Below are positions 16,402 to 26,375 of a stretch of 64,000 nt of DNA, piece by piece. The stretch spans positions 3,410,001 through 3,474,000 of the forward strand of contig NZ_CP070496.1 in assembly GCF_016925535.1 (NCBI RefSeq), read 5' to 3'. The position numbers and the translations under genes are program-made. The DNA is from Natronoglycomyces albus. GTDB lineage: Bacteria; Actinomycetota; Actinomycetes; Mycobacteriales; Micromonosporaceae. Below the pieces are notes generated by a model. The model did no database searches and had not been told where the DNA came from. It saw only the letters and a program-made list of their open reading frames with translations. Positions within the stretch are counted from its first letter, which is position 1. Each line of letters begins with the position of its first letter.

Positions 16402-17985
16402 CTAAGAATTCTGGTTGCCAGGTGCCGAAGTGAGTTCAGTTTCCTCTCGTGCCACACTCCCCGTCGGGGGGATATGCCGCAAGCGCGTGGCAGCGATGAT
16501 CGATGCCACGACGGCGATACCAGCGGCCACCGCCGAGGCCACATTAAGACCACTAGCAAAGGCGGCCCGAGCTGCTTCCAGCAGCGAGACGCTGATGTCT
16601 GCCGACACTTGCCCAGCCCCGGCGATGGCACCGTCGAGGCTGTCTTCCGCTGCGGCCCGCACTTGGGCCGGCGTCTCAGAGGGAAGCGTGTCGGCTATCT
16701 CGGAGCGATAGGCCGCGACACCTATGCTGCCCACGACGGCGACACCCAACGAAATGCCTAGGTCGTTCGCGGTTGTGGCGAGGCCAGAAGCAGCGCCTGC
16801 CTTCTCTGGCTTCACTGATCCGACCACAAGATCAGTCGTCAATGCCATCGACGGGGCCACGGCCGGATAGAGAATGATGAAGCCTGCTAGAACCAGCGGC
16901 AGCCCAGAGGTGCTGTTCACTTGCGTCAACAACAGATAGCCAATGACTTGGACGGCCAAGCCCGTAGCGATCACATTTCCGGGCCGGACTCGCCGCGCCA
17001 GCATGGGCGAAGACACCGCCACCACGATGAGCAGAAGCGCCGCTGGCAATATCGCCAGCCCAGTCTGAAGCGGCGACAAGCCCATAACAAGCTGCAAGTG
17101 CTGTGTGAGCAGGAAATAGACCCCTCCCAGGGCTGCCGCCGACAGGATGAACACACTCAGGGCCCCGCTAACGGTGGGGTTGGCGAACAGTCGCACATCC
17201 AGCAAGGGCGCTGGCAGCCGCAGCTGGCGGGCCACGAACCAAATCCCGAAGGCCACCCCCATGGCGATCGCCGCAGCAGCTATCGCTACCGAACCGTCCC
17301 CAGCTAGGCGTTTAACGCCATAGATTGCGGGTAGCAAAGTCGCCAGCAAAATTGCGGCGCTCATAACGTCAAGTTTTCCCGCGTTCGGATCCCTATGTTC
17401 AGGCAGCAACAGCGGCGCGGCGATAAAGACCAGCGCCATTACTGGAACGGCCACCAGGAACGTCGAGCGCCATGAAAACAACTCCAGCAATACGCCGCTG
17501 AGCAATGGCCCGAGTGCAACTCCGGCCGAAATACCCGCCGCCCAAAGCCCGATGGCGACACCGCGCTGCTTGACGTCATTGAACATAGCGAAGATCAGCC
17601 CGAGGGTCGCGGGCATTTGGGCTGCGGCGGCAATACCGAGCACGGCCCGCCACAGGATCATCATCGACGGGTCGTTGGTGAAGGCGGCGAGGACTGACAC
17701 CAGTCCGAACACCGCCGCCCCCGCCATGAGCAGCATCCGTCGCCCCACTTTGTCGCCCAGTACGCCCATGGCGACTAGGAAGCCAGCCATGAGAAACCCG
17801 TAAATGTCGAGAATCCACAGCAACTGGGTGCTGCTCGGGTGCAGGTCTGCGGCCATATGGGGTGCGGCCAGAAACAGGATCGTGAGCATCATGAACAGGA
17901 GCATCGAGGGAAGTATCAGTAGAGCGAGCCCCATCCATTCACGTCGCCCCGCTGTGTGGCCGGTCGCCAGATTCACATCAGACAT
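16402..17985 (-). CDS. MFS exporter, DHA2 (EmrB/QacA, 14-helix) family
   Basis: A 527-residue transporter with the 14-helix layout of QacA/EmrB drug:H+ antiporters. Visible are LWILDIYGFLMAGFLVAMG in helices 1-2, the loop GDKVGRRMLLM (motif A) and GPLLSGVLLE (motif C). It normally exports cationic dyes and antiseptics. Here its promoter carries two palindromes identical in design to those of the copper ATPase operon, so it is probably induced by the same metal sensor. The ATG at 17985 has GAGGTGG upstream; GTG 18006 is an alternative. A 14-codon ORF overlaps the start. Confidence 0.88.
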   Translation of the reverse strand: MSDVNLATGHTAGRREWMGLALLILPSMLLFMMLTILFLAAPHMAADLHPSSTQLLWILDIYGFLMAGFLVAMGVLGDKVGRRMLLMAGAAVFGLVSVLAAFTNDPSMMILWRAVLGIAAAAQMPATLGLIFAMFNDVKQRGVAIGLWAAGISAGVALGPLLSGVLLELFSWRSTFLVAVPVMALVFIAAPLLLPEHRDPNAGKLDVMSAAILLATLLPAIYGVKRLAGDGSVAIAAAAIAMGVAFGIWFVARQLRLPAPLLDVRLFANPTVSGALSVFILSAAALGGVYFLLTQHLQLVMGLSPLQTGLAILPAALLLIVVAVSSPMLARRVRPGNVIATGLAVQVIGYLLLTQVNSTSGLPLVLAGFIILYPAVAPSMALTTDLVVGSVKPEKAGAASGLATTANDLGISLGVAVVGSIGVAAYRSEIADTLPSETPAQVRAAAEDSLDGAIAGAGQVSADISVSLLEAARAAFASGLNVASAVAAGIAVVASIIAATRLRHIPPTGSVAREETELTSAPGNQNS

Positions 17986-18022
17986 CAGGTGCCACCTCGG
18001 TTTCACACCGTCGGTAAGTCAT
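17978..18022 (-). CDS. Possible 14-codon leader peptide before the MFS exporter
   Basis: ATG with an excellent GGAG ribosome site encodes MTYRRCETEVAPDV and stops 8 nt inside the MFS reading frame. The MFS start has only a modest ribosome site, so this short ORF could couple translation or act as a regulatory uORF. The single cysteine is of note in a copper-controlled gene, but nothing proves translation. Confidence 0.4.
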   Translation of the reverse strand: MTYRRCETEVAPDV

Positions 18023-18042
18023 TGTTTCTCCTCAATTGAGAT

Positions 18043-18059
18043 ATACCCCTGGGGGGTAA
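18043..18059. promoter_or_regulatory. Copper-type operator, box 3 (MFS promoter)
   Basis: ATACCC-N5-GGGTAA, one mismatch from the common palindrome, about 57 bp upstream of the MFS start codon at 17985. Confidence 0.68.
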
Positions 18060-18073
18060 TGGCGAATTCATTT

Positions 18074-18090
18074 ATACCCCCTATGGGTAT
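18074..18090. promoter_or_regulatory. Copper-type operator, box 4 (MFS promoter)
   Basis: Perfect ATACCC-N5-GGGTAT, 31 bp from box 3, repeating the tandem arrangement found in front of the YHS-copB operon. Confidence 0.75.
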
Positions 18091-18106
18091 ATGACGCAAG
18101 GGCCCC

Positions 18107-18157
18107 AGGCATATCAGCGCCGCCGCCCAGACGGAGGGCGGCGGCGCTGATATGCCT
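18107..18157 (-). terminator. 22-bp stem terminator of the ABC operon
   Basis: Positions 18107-18128 and 18136-18157 are perfect complements with a 7-nt loop, 35 nt after the permease stop. This very stable hairpin separates the ABC exporter transcript from the MFS promoter. No T-run follows. Confidence 0.8.
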
Positions 18158-18192
18158 CATTCAATTGCGGATGAAGGGCTGTCGAAGGTTCC

Positions 18193-18954
18193 TTAGGCGA
18201 CTGCGCGGGCGAAACGGCGGCCAGACCAAACCACCATCAGCAGCGTGAATGCCCCAAGGATCACTCCGGCCTGCCAGACGACTGGGTCGTCATAGCTGCC
18301 AACGAAAAGGGCCCGGGCCGCGTTGACCGCGTAGGCGAACGGGTTGAAGGCGGCAAGCGTCTGCAACCAGCCCGGGGCCAATGCCATGGGCAACATGATG
18401 CCCGACAACAAAATCACCGGCTGCGTCACTGTGTTCAATAGCGGAGCGAGCGCATCTTCGCTCTTTGTCATCAAGGCAAGGCCGTAGGAAATCGCCGAGA
18501 GCATGATCGTGATCAGGACGACCAGGCCCATGAGCATAAAGAGACCTTCCCAGTAGATGGTGGTGCCAGCCAACGGAACACTGAGCAAGATCAACAGGGC
18601 CACTTGGAAGATCATGCCAACCACGATCGATCCACAACGCCCCAAGAGGAGCGCGAAGCGGGATACGGGCGTGACCCGCATCCGTTCGATGACGCCTTCG
18701 CGCAGCTCGGCTATGAGCGCAAACCCCACGGAGATGGAACCAAATAGCGCCATCATGATGAGCAGACCTGGGAGGAATGTCTCCATGACGCCGCGTTCGA
18801 AACCGGGCATGTCCTGCATGCCGTTCAGCAGGGGCCCGAAGAGGACGAGGTAATACAGCGGTTGGATGAGCATGACGAACAGCCATATGGGCTGTTTGAT
18901 TTGCAAGAGGATTCGCCGCTCGAAGACCAAATAAGTGTCGCGGAAGAATTTCAT
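18193..18954 (-). CDS. ABC-2 type permease (DrrB-like)
   Basis: A 253-residue membrane protein with six hydrophobic segments. It shows the ABC-2 coupling region (AELREGVIERMRVTPVSRFA) and the conserved NPFAYAVNAARALF near the C-terminus, typical of DrrB-like drug or lipid exporters. It pairs with the ATPase encoded 154 nt upstream and would form the transmembrane half of the exporter. Confidence 0.9.
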   Translation of the reverse strand: MKFFRDTYLVFERRILLQIKQPIWLFVMLIQPLYYLVLFGPLLNGMQDMPGFERGVMETFLPGLLIMMALFGSISVGFALIAELREGVIERMRVTPVSRFALLLGRCGSIVVGMIFQVALLILLSVPLAGTTIYWEGLFMLMGLVVLITIMLSAISYGLALMTKSEDALAPLLNTVTQPVILLSGIMLPMALAPGWLQTLAAFNPFAYAVNAARALFVGSYDDPVVWQAGVILGAFTLLMVVWSGRRFARAVA

Positions 18955-19108
18955 TGGGTGTTACTCCTGAGTTGCTGCGCTTCCTCTAGAGGCGCAGGTG
19001 AAAGAGCGCGGTTCGTCTTCTGGCCTCGCGATGCGAAACATGACGCATGGGGCAACTCGACGTTCGCCCCCTGGGCAAAAGAGAGACCGCACCAGGGAAT
19101 CGGCGCGA

Positions 19109-20071
19109 CTACTCGTCGCGGAGGGACCGGCCGGTCTGCTTCAAGAAAACGTCATCCAAGCTGGGGCGATGCAACTCGATCGAAATCGGGGAAATGTCGG
19201 CGGCGTCGAGTTCACGCAGCAAGAGCGGGACTGCGGAGCCCCCCTCGTCCACATAGAGCCGCAGCGTGACGATGCCGGCGGGATCAGGTTCACTTGATTC
19301 GATTTCTCGCACAAAGGAGCGCTGCCGCAATAGTTCTTCGGCTCGGGGCGCATCGCCATTGACTCCAATAAGGACGAGGTCGCCCGAGACCTCTTGTTTG
19401 AGCTGGGCAGGGGTGCCTTCGATCACGACCGCCCCTTCGTCCACAATCACCAGGCGGTCGCATAGGGCGTCGGCCTCGTCCAGATAGTGCGTGGTGAGGA
19501 CGACGGACGTACCCCAATCCCGGAGCCTGCGTACTTCCTCCCACATGTGGGCGCGCGATTGCGGGTCAAGCCCGGTTGTCGGTTCGTCCAGGAACAGCAA
19601 CTGCGGCTCATGCATGATGCCCAGCGCGATGTCGAGCCGACGGCGCTGACCACCCGAGTAGGTCTTCGAAGGCCGATCGGCGAAGTCAGCCAGTTGGAAG
19701 GCCTGGAGGACCTCCCCGGCTCGCTGGGCGGCGTCTTTTTTACGCATGCCGTAGAGGCGCCCCTGGTGGACGAGCTCGGCTCGGGCGCTGACCTCGCCCC
19801 AGGTGCCGCCTGCTTGGCCGACGTAGCCGATGGATTGCCGCACTTTAGCGGGTGCGGCGAGTAGATCGTGTCCGCATACGGTCGCTTCGCCTGCGGAGGG
19901 CTCGATCAAAGTGGCCAGCATCCGCAGCGTCGTGGTTTTTCCGGCGCCGTTGGTGCCAAGTAGGCCGAAGATCTCGCCTTCCTTGACTGACAGATCGACG
20001 CCGCGAACGGCCTCGACACTCTTACCGCGGGTGGTGAAGGTCTTTTTTAGACCTTTGGTCTGGATCAACAT
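19109..20071 (-). CDS. ABC transporter ATP-binding protein (DrrA-like)
   Basis: A 320-residue ATPase with Walker A GTNGAGKTTT near residue 39, Q-loop GYVGQ, signature YSGGQRRRLD, Walker B LLFLDEPTTGLD and switch His in TTHYLDEAD. The C-terminal ~80 residues are the DrrA-type extension ending in RPSLDDVFLKQTG. It energises the adjacent ABC-2 permease, likely for export of a drug or secondary metabolite. ATG 20071 follows GAGG; the open frame extends further upstream but without family similarity. Confidence 0.93.
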   Translation of the reverse strand: MLIQTKGLKKTFTTRGKSVEAVRGVDLSVKEGEIFGLLGTNGAGKTTTLRMLATLIEPSAGEATVCGHDLLAAPAKVRQSIGYVGQAGGTWGEVSARAELVHQGRLYGMRKKDAAQRAGEVLQAFQLADFADRPSKTYSGGQRRRLDIALGIMHEPQLLFLDEPTTGLDPQSRAHMWEEVRRLRDWGTSVVLTTHYLDEADALCDRLVIVDEGAVVIEGTPAQLKQEVSGDLVLIGVNGDAPRAEELLRQRSFVREIESSEPDPAGIVTLRLYVDEGGSAVPLLLRELDAADISPISIELHRPSLDDVFLKQTGRSLRDE

Positions 20072-20203
20072 GGAAACCTCAAGGGTGAACGATTCTGTTG
20101 GTGGGTGTTGGGCGGTGATGCCGTGCAGTGCCATGGCCTGCCTGGAGCGTTTCGAGCAAAGACACAAGTACATCCGTTGGGTACGGCATACACGACCACC
20201 ATC

Positions 20204-20221
20204 ATAGTCAACGTTGACTAT
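20204..20221. promoter_or_regulatory. 18-bp perfect palindrome, candidate PadR operator
   Basis: ATAGTCAACGTTGACTAT is self-complementary. It lies 133 bp upstream of the DrrA-like start codon in the intergenic region shared with a PadR-family gene, the usual position of a PadR-controlled exporter operator. Confidence 0.6.
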
Positions 20222-20430
20222 AGCGGAGCGCTGCCTTTACCCGCAACCCATTTACCACTGGCGCGCCGATGGGAACACGGGCACGCAGGCAGCCAGCTGG
20301 ACACTGATAGCTCTTTGTTCAGCTACGACAGCTGTTTTTCCATCACATCAATCCCAGCGGCAGCCAGGTCGCCCTACCTAACGCACCCACGCCGATAATC
20401 GCGACCAACAGACCATTTATGGATAAATTT

Positions 20431-20448
20431 GACTAAGATTCTCTAGTC
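20431..20448. promoter_or_regulatory. GACTA-N8-TAGTC inverted repeat
   Basis: The same 5-bp half-site as in the 18-bp palindrome, in the opposite arrangement, about 105 bp before the PadR start. Possible second operator for autoregulation. Confidence 0.4.
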
Positions 20449-20553
20449 CAAACAGGCATATAGACACCGGTAATCGCGTGGCAGAGCTGGACCCGCATAA
20501 GCGCGCCTCCCACACTGGCGAAAGCTACTCAAGCTTGACGTAAGCTGCGGCAT

Positions 20554-21207
20554 ATGTGGAGCACTCGACTTTTCGTTCTCGGCCTCGTACGGTGGCTGGG
20601 GCCCATACACGGCTACGACGTGCATCAAGAACTGACCAGCTGGAGCGTCCCCGGCCTCCACGAGATCAAGCCCGGCTCGATCTACCACGCACTCAAGAAA
20701 CTCACCGGTGAAGGACTGCTCGAGGTCGACTCCACCGAGCAGGACCCCGGCCGCCCGGCCCGCACCACCTACCGCATCACAGCGGCCGGAGAATCCACAT
20801 TTCACTCGATCCTGCGCCAACGGCTATGGGATGAAAACACCAACATGCACGACTTCGGCGTCGTATGGGCCTTCGCCCCAGCCCTGGCCGACTCCGAGGC
20901 CATCGCCGCCCTGCAACGGCGCGCCGAGTACCTCCAGACGCAGATGGATACGCTCACCGCCGATATCGCCGCTCGCTCCACCACATCCGACAAGTCCCGC
21001 TCGGATTACCTACCCCCACACGTGCGCTCTATGCTGCGACTAGTGATCCAGCAATTGGCCGTGGCCGCCGATTGGTGTGACGAAACGGCGGCGCGGATCG
21101 AAGCGGGTGAGCTTGATATCGGAACAGACCCTAGCGTGGAAGAGGCTCGTCTATGGCGTGAGAGCATCAGGCGAGAGAGAATGAAAAAATTCGACAAGGG
21201 AAACTAG
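20554..21207 (+). CDS. PadR-family transcriptional regulator
   Basis: A 217-residue regulator. The N-terminal winged helix (VLGLVRWLGPIHGYDVHQEL, then IKPGSIYHALKKLTGEGLLE and the RTTYRITAAGE wing) is typical of PadR. The C-terminal half is helical, of the PadR-s2/Vir_act_alpha_C type used for dimerisation. Divergent from a DrrAB-like exporter, it probably represses it and responds to the exported compound, as LmrR-type members do. Confidence 0.92.
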   Translation: MWSTRLFVLGLVRWLGPIHGYDVHQELTSWSVPGLHEIKPGSIYHALKKLTGEGLLEVDSTEQDPGRPARTTYRITAAGESTFHSILRQRLWDENTNMHDFGVVWAFAPALADSEAIAALQRRAEYLQTQMDTLTADIAARSTTSDKSRSDYLPPHVRSMLRLVIQQLAVAADWCDETAARIEAGELDIGTDPSVEEARLWRESIRRERMKKFDKGN

Positions 21208-21325
21208 CCACTAGCTACAAACCTTGTCCCCTAATGTCGGCTTTTGGGCACTTGCAGTAACCCTGTGTGGTGCCACTCACCCGATGCGGCCATTAGACTC
21301 CAGGCCGGACCCTCAGGAGGAAAAA

Positions 21326-23080
21326 GTGCGCAAGGTGCTCATCGCCAACCGTGGCGAAATCGCAATCAGAGTAATCCGCGCCTGCAATGATGCAGGCATC
21401 GCCAGTGTCGCCGTGTACGCGGATTCCGACCGCGATGCCCCGCACTCCCTGCTGGCCGACGAAGCCTACGCCCTCGACGGTCTCACCGCCGTCGACACCT
21501 ACTTGCGCATCGACAAGCTGATCAGCATCGCCCAGCGCGCCGAAGTTGACGCCGTCCACCCCGGCTACGGCTTCCTCAGCGAAAACGCCGACTTCGCCCA
21601 AGCGGTCATCGACGCGGGACTCACTTGGATCGGACCCACCCCGCAGGCGATTCGCGATCTGGGCGACAAGGTCACCGCCCGCCACATCGCCGCCCGAGCG
21701 GGCGCGCCACTCGTACCCGGCACCAAGGACCCCGTCACAGGCTCCGATGAAGTCAAGGCCTTCGCCGAAGAGCACGGGCTACCCGTAGCGATCAAAGCCG
21801 CCTTCGGCGGCGGTGGACGTGGCCTCAAGGTCGCCCGCGAAATGGGCGAGATCGCCGACCTGTACGACTCTGCTGTACGCGAGGCCGAGGCCGCCTTTGG
21901 CAACGGGCAGTGTTTCGTCGAGCGCTACCTCGACCGCCCCCGCCACGTGGAAGCTCAGGTCCTGGCCGACACCCACGGCAATGTCGTGGTCGTCGGTACC
22001 CGCGACTGCTCGCTACAGCGTCGTCACCAAAAGCTAGTCGAAGAAGCACCCGCCCCGTTTCTGACTGATGAACAGCGGGAACGCATTCACGCTTCCTCCA
22101 AGGCCATCTGTCTGGAGGCCAACTACCACGGTGCCGGTACCGTCGAATTCCTCGTCGGCCAAGACGGCACCATCTCCTTCCTCGAAGTCAACACCCGCCT
22201 CCAAGTCGAACACCCGGTTTCCGAAGAAACCACCGGGCTGGACCTGGTGCGCGAACAGTTCCGGATCGCCGCAGGCGAGAAGCTGGCCTTCACCGAGGAC
22301 CCCACGCCTCGTGGCCACTCGATCGAATTCCGTATCAACGGCGAAGACCCCGGACGTAATTTCCTGCCCGCCCCCGGCACGGTCACTAAACTGCGTCTGC
22401 CCTCAGGGCCGGGTGTCCGGGTTGACACCGGCATCGAAGAGGGATCGGTTGTCGACGGCAACTTTGACTCTTTGCTGGCCAAGGTCATCATCACCGGCGC
22501 CACTCGTGAAGAGGCGCTGCGCCGCTCCGCTCGCGCGCTGGGCGAGATGGAGGTGGAGGGCCTAGCCACCGCGCTCACCTTCCACCGCGCCATCGTCAAG
22601 GACCCGGCGTTCACCTCCGAGCCCTTCAGCGTCTACACCCGTTGGATCGAAACCGAATGGGCGGGCGTGGAGCCTACCGAGGTCACTCCCGTGGCCGCGC
22701 CGGAGGCTGAGGAACACACCAACGTGGTCCTCGAAGTCGGCGGCAAACGCATCGAAGTCAAACTGCCCGCCAGTTTCGCCGCCGCAGCCCCTGCCCCAGC
22801 GGCGAAGAAAGAGCGCCGTCAGCGTAAGAAGACGGGCGGCTCCGGTGGCGGCGCGGCCGTCGGCGGCGACGCGCTGCCCTCGCCGATGCAAGGAACGATC
22901 GTGAAGGTCGCCGCCGACGATGGACAATCGGTCGAAGCCGGTGACACAATTGTGGTGCTAGAAGCGATGAAGATGGAGCAGCCCATCGAAGCGCACAAGT
23001 CCGGCACGGTCACCAATCTCAACGTCACAGTGGGAGACGTGGTCTCGGCCGGAGTGGCGTTGTGCCAAATCGTCGACTAA
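21326..23080 (+). CDS. Acyl-CoA carboxylase alpha chain (biotin carboxylase + BCCP)
   Basis: A 584-residue AccA3-like protein of actinobacterial acetyl-/propionyl-CoA carboxylases. The biotin carboxylase part starts [18 protein letters not shown], contains the ATP-grasp glycine loop [11 protein letters not shown], and [14 protein letters not shown] with the catalytic residues. The C-terminal biotinyl domain carries EAMKMEQP, where the lysine is biotinylated. A basic/Gly-rich linker joins them. GTG 21326 has a perfect AGGAGG. The cognate carboxyltransferase (AccD-type) is not in this window, so the complex is assembled from distant genes. It supplies malonyl-/methylmalonyl-CoA for lipid synthesis. 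Confidence 0.95.
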   Translation: MRKVLIANRGEIAIRVIRACNDAGIASVAVYADSDRDAPHSLLADEAYALDGLTAVDTYLRIDKLISIAQRAEVDAVHPGYGFLSENADFAQAVIDAGLTWIGPTPQAIRDLGDKVTARHIAARAGAPLVPGTKDPVTGSDEVKAFAEEHGLPVAIKAAFGGGGRGLKVAREMGEIADLYDSAVREAEAAFGNGQCFVERYLDRPRHVEAQVLADTHGNVVVVGTRDCSLQRRHQKLVEEAPAPFLTDEQRERIHASSKAICLEANYHGAGTVEFLVGQDGTISFLEVNTRLQVEHPVSEETTGLDLVREQFRIAAGEKLAFTEDPTPRGHSIEFRINGEDPGRNFLPAPGTVTKLRLPSGPGVRVDTGIEEGSVVDGNFDSLLAKVIITGATREEALRRSARALGEMEVEGLATALTFHRAIVKDPAFTSEPFSVYTRWIETEWAGVEPTEVTPVAAPEAEEHTNVVLEVGGKRIEVKLPASFAAAAPAPAAKKERRQRKKTGGSGGGAAVGGDALPSPMQGTIVKVAADDGQSVEAGDTIVVLEAMKMEQPIEAHKSGTVTNLNVTVGDVVSAGVALCQIVD

Positions 23081-23097
23081 GCACTCTCGCCCGTTAG

Positions 23098-24753
<1,656 letters not shown>

Positions 24754-24766
24754 CGCCGGAGGGTTT

Positions 24767-25297
24767 CTACTCTCCTGTGGTGCCATCGATTTTCTCTCGC
24801 AGTAGGTCAGCGTGTCCATTGTGGCGCGCGTATTCCTGGATCACGTGTACATAGATCCACCGCAAGGTGCTGTTTCCCTTTCCGAAGGGGAACGGAAACT
24901 GGTCGTCGAGTTCGTGGGCGGAGGCCCGCTGGCGGGAGATGGTCACCGACTCGGTGAAGTTGGCGAAGTCTGTGCCCGCGTCTGCCTGCGCGACGCCTTC
25001 GAAGCAGGCATCTGGTCGTTCCATGGTGTGGTAGTAGCCGGGTACCTGTTCGCCGTCGAGGTTGAACCGAAACCAAAACAGTTCCACGTCGGCTAGGTGT
25101 CGCACGAGGCCCAGCAGGGAAATGCCGGTGTGGTCGAGCGGGGTTCGCTTGAGTTCGGCGGCGTTGAGTCCGGCGCATTTCATCATGAGAGTGTCGCGCT
25201 GCCAGTCGAGCATGTTCTCCAGCACAGCGCGTTCGCCCCCGGAAAAGTTGATGGCGACGCGCTGGGCCTGCGGCGCCGTCCAATTGTGTTCGCTCAT
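24767..25297 (-). CDS. DinB/DUF664-family metal-binding protein
   Basis: A 176-residue four-helix-bundle protein. The three metal-ligand histidines of the DinB fold are visible: one in LVRHLADVELFW and two in EYARHNGHADLLR. Related mycothiol- or bacillithiol-dependent enzymes act as S-transferases or isomerases; this one has no decisive substrate motif. GAGGAG precedes the ATG. It converges on guaB1 with 13 nt between stops. Confidence 0.85.
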   Translation of the reverse strand: MSEHNWTAPQAQRVAINFSGGERAVLENMLDWQRDTLMMKCAGLNAAELKRTPLDHTGISLLGLVRHLADVELFWFRFNLDGEQVPGYYHTMERPDACFEGVAQADAGTDFANFTESVTISRQRASAHELDDQFPFPFGKGNSTLRWIYVHVIQEYARHNGHADLLREKIDGTTGE

Positions 25298-25407
25298 GGT
25301 TCTCCTCTAAGGCTTCTTGGTGGCGACAGGGTGACGATTTGGGCATCGATCGACGCGATGCCGTGGCCGGGCGATGCTTCCACATCCGGTGACACTCACC
25401 GTATGGC

Positions 25408-25772
25408 ATGGACACACTCGAAGCTGTCGCCGATCCCACGCGACGCCATATCGACGAGCTGGTCGCCACCGGGCCATTCTCGGCCGGGATATCGCCAAAC
25501 AATTCCCCATCAGTCGGCCCGCTGCCTCGCAGCATCCAAAAGTACTGGTTGAAGCAGAGGTATTGCATCGGCGGCATGCGGGCACACGCCGCCTCTACTC
25601 ACTACGACCCCAGGCGCTGGAGGAGGTCTCCGACTGGCTGGAGGCGCCAAGGCAACGATGGAACCGCACGTTGGACGCGCTGGAACAAGCCCTGGACGAC
25701 CAAGCCACCTCTGATCGCAACTCGCCCGAAGCCATCACGAAGGAAACCCATACGGAGAAGGGCTCGTCATAA
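25408..25772 (+). pseudogene. Frameshifted ArsR-family regulator
   Basis: The start (MDTLEAVADPTRRHIDELVA) is ArsR-like but reads out of frame after SAG near 25490. The rest of the winged helix (DIAKQFPISRPAASQHPKVL, then LHRRHAGTRRLYSL) continues in another frame to 25772. Restoring one G in the GGCCGGGAT stretch would rejoin the two. There also appears to be one codon missing between His-Ile and Asp-Glu-Leu, and a proline where the recognition helix normally has leucine (QHLK). Together these suggest a non-functional gene. Confidence 0.7.
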
Positions 25773-26280
25773 ACGATTTGGGCCCGCATTACGGCACTTT
25801 GGGAGTCGACCCGAACGGAGCGTTCCGGCCACACTTCCAACGCCAGCTAAACCACTCGGTCGCAGATGTTTGGAAGGCCATCACCAACCCGGTTGCGCTG
25901 GAGACGTGGATGCCTGGGTGCACATTGGAGACCAAAACCGGCGGCAATTTCCGGTTCGACTTCGGGGAAGAGGGCGTGGCCACGGGCGAAGTCATCGAAG
26001 CCACCGCGCCCGGTGACAGCGGCACCATCGTCCATTCGTGGAACTGGGAGGGCACTGCGACCTCCCACGTCACCTGGCATCTAGTTGCGTCTGACACGGG
26101 CAGCACATTGACCGTGGAGCACCTGGAGTTGCCAAGAGAACCGCGGTTGACTTCGCCACCGGCTGGCACGCCATCCTCGACACGATTGAGCTCAGCCTCG
26201 CGGGCAAGCCACTCGATGAGGCCTGGTCATCCGTCGACACTCACTTCGCGGCGTATCAGGCCCAAGCGGACCAACACTAA
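25769..26280 (+). pseudogene. Frameshifted SRPBCC (AHSA1/START-like) protein
   Basis: SRPBCC partner of the ArsR gene. The first ~120 codons read FQRQLNHSVADVWKAITNPV and HSWNWEGTATSHVTWHL in one frame. Near 26140-26146 the similarity moves to another frame (VDFATGWHAILDTIELSLAG) that ends at 26278-26280. The expected start, overlapping the ArsR stop as ATGA, reads ATAA here, so the initiation codon also seems lost (ATA at 25769; TTG 25778 remains). ArsR-SRPBCC pairs are common two-gene units of unknown ligand specificity. Confidence 0.68.
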
Positions 26281-26375
26281 GCCACCGGCCACGGTGCCTC
26301 GTGGCGACTCACTGTGACGTCGCGGCAATGTCATGACGAAGCGGTTGGCGACTAGGCAGGTTGACCGGGCCGATA

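Larger units (their letters stand above)
20072..20553. other. Divergent control region between the ABC exporter and padR-like gene
   Basis: No gene seen. It holds a perfect 18-bp palindrome at 20204-20221 and a related spaced inverted repeat at 20431-20448. The PadR side is AT-richer (about 20400-20450) and likely contains its promoter. Confidence 0.5.
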
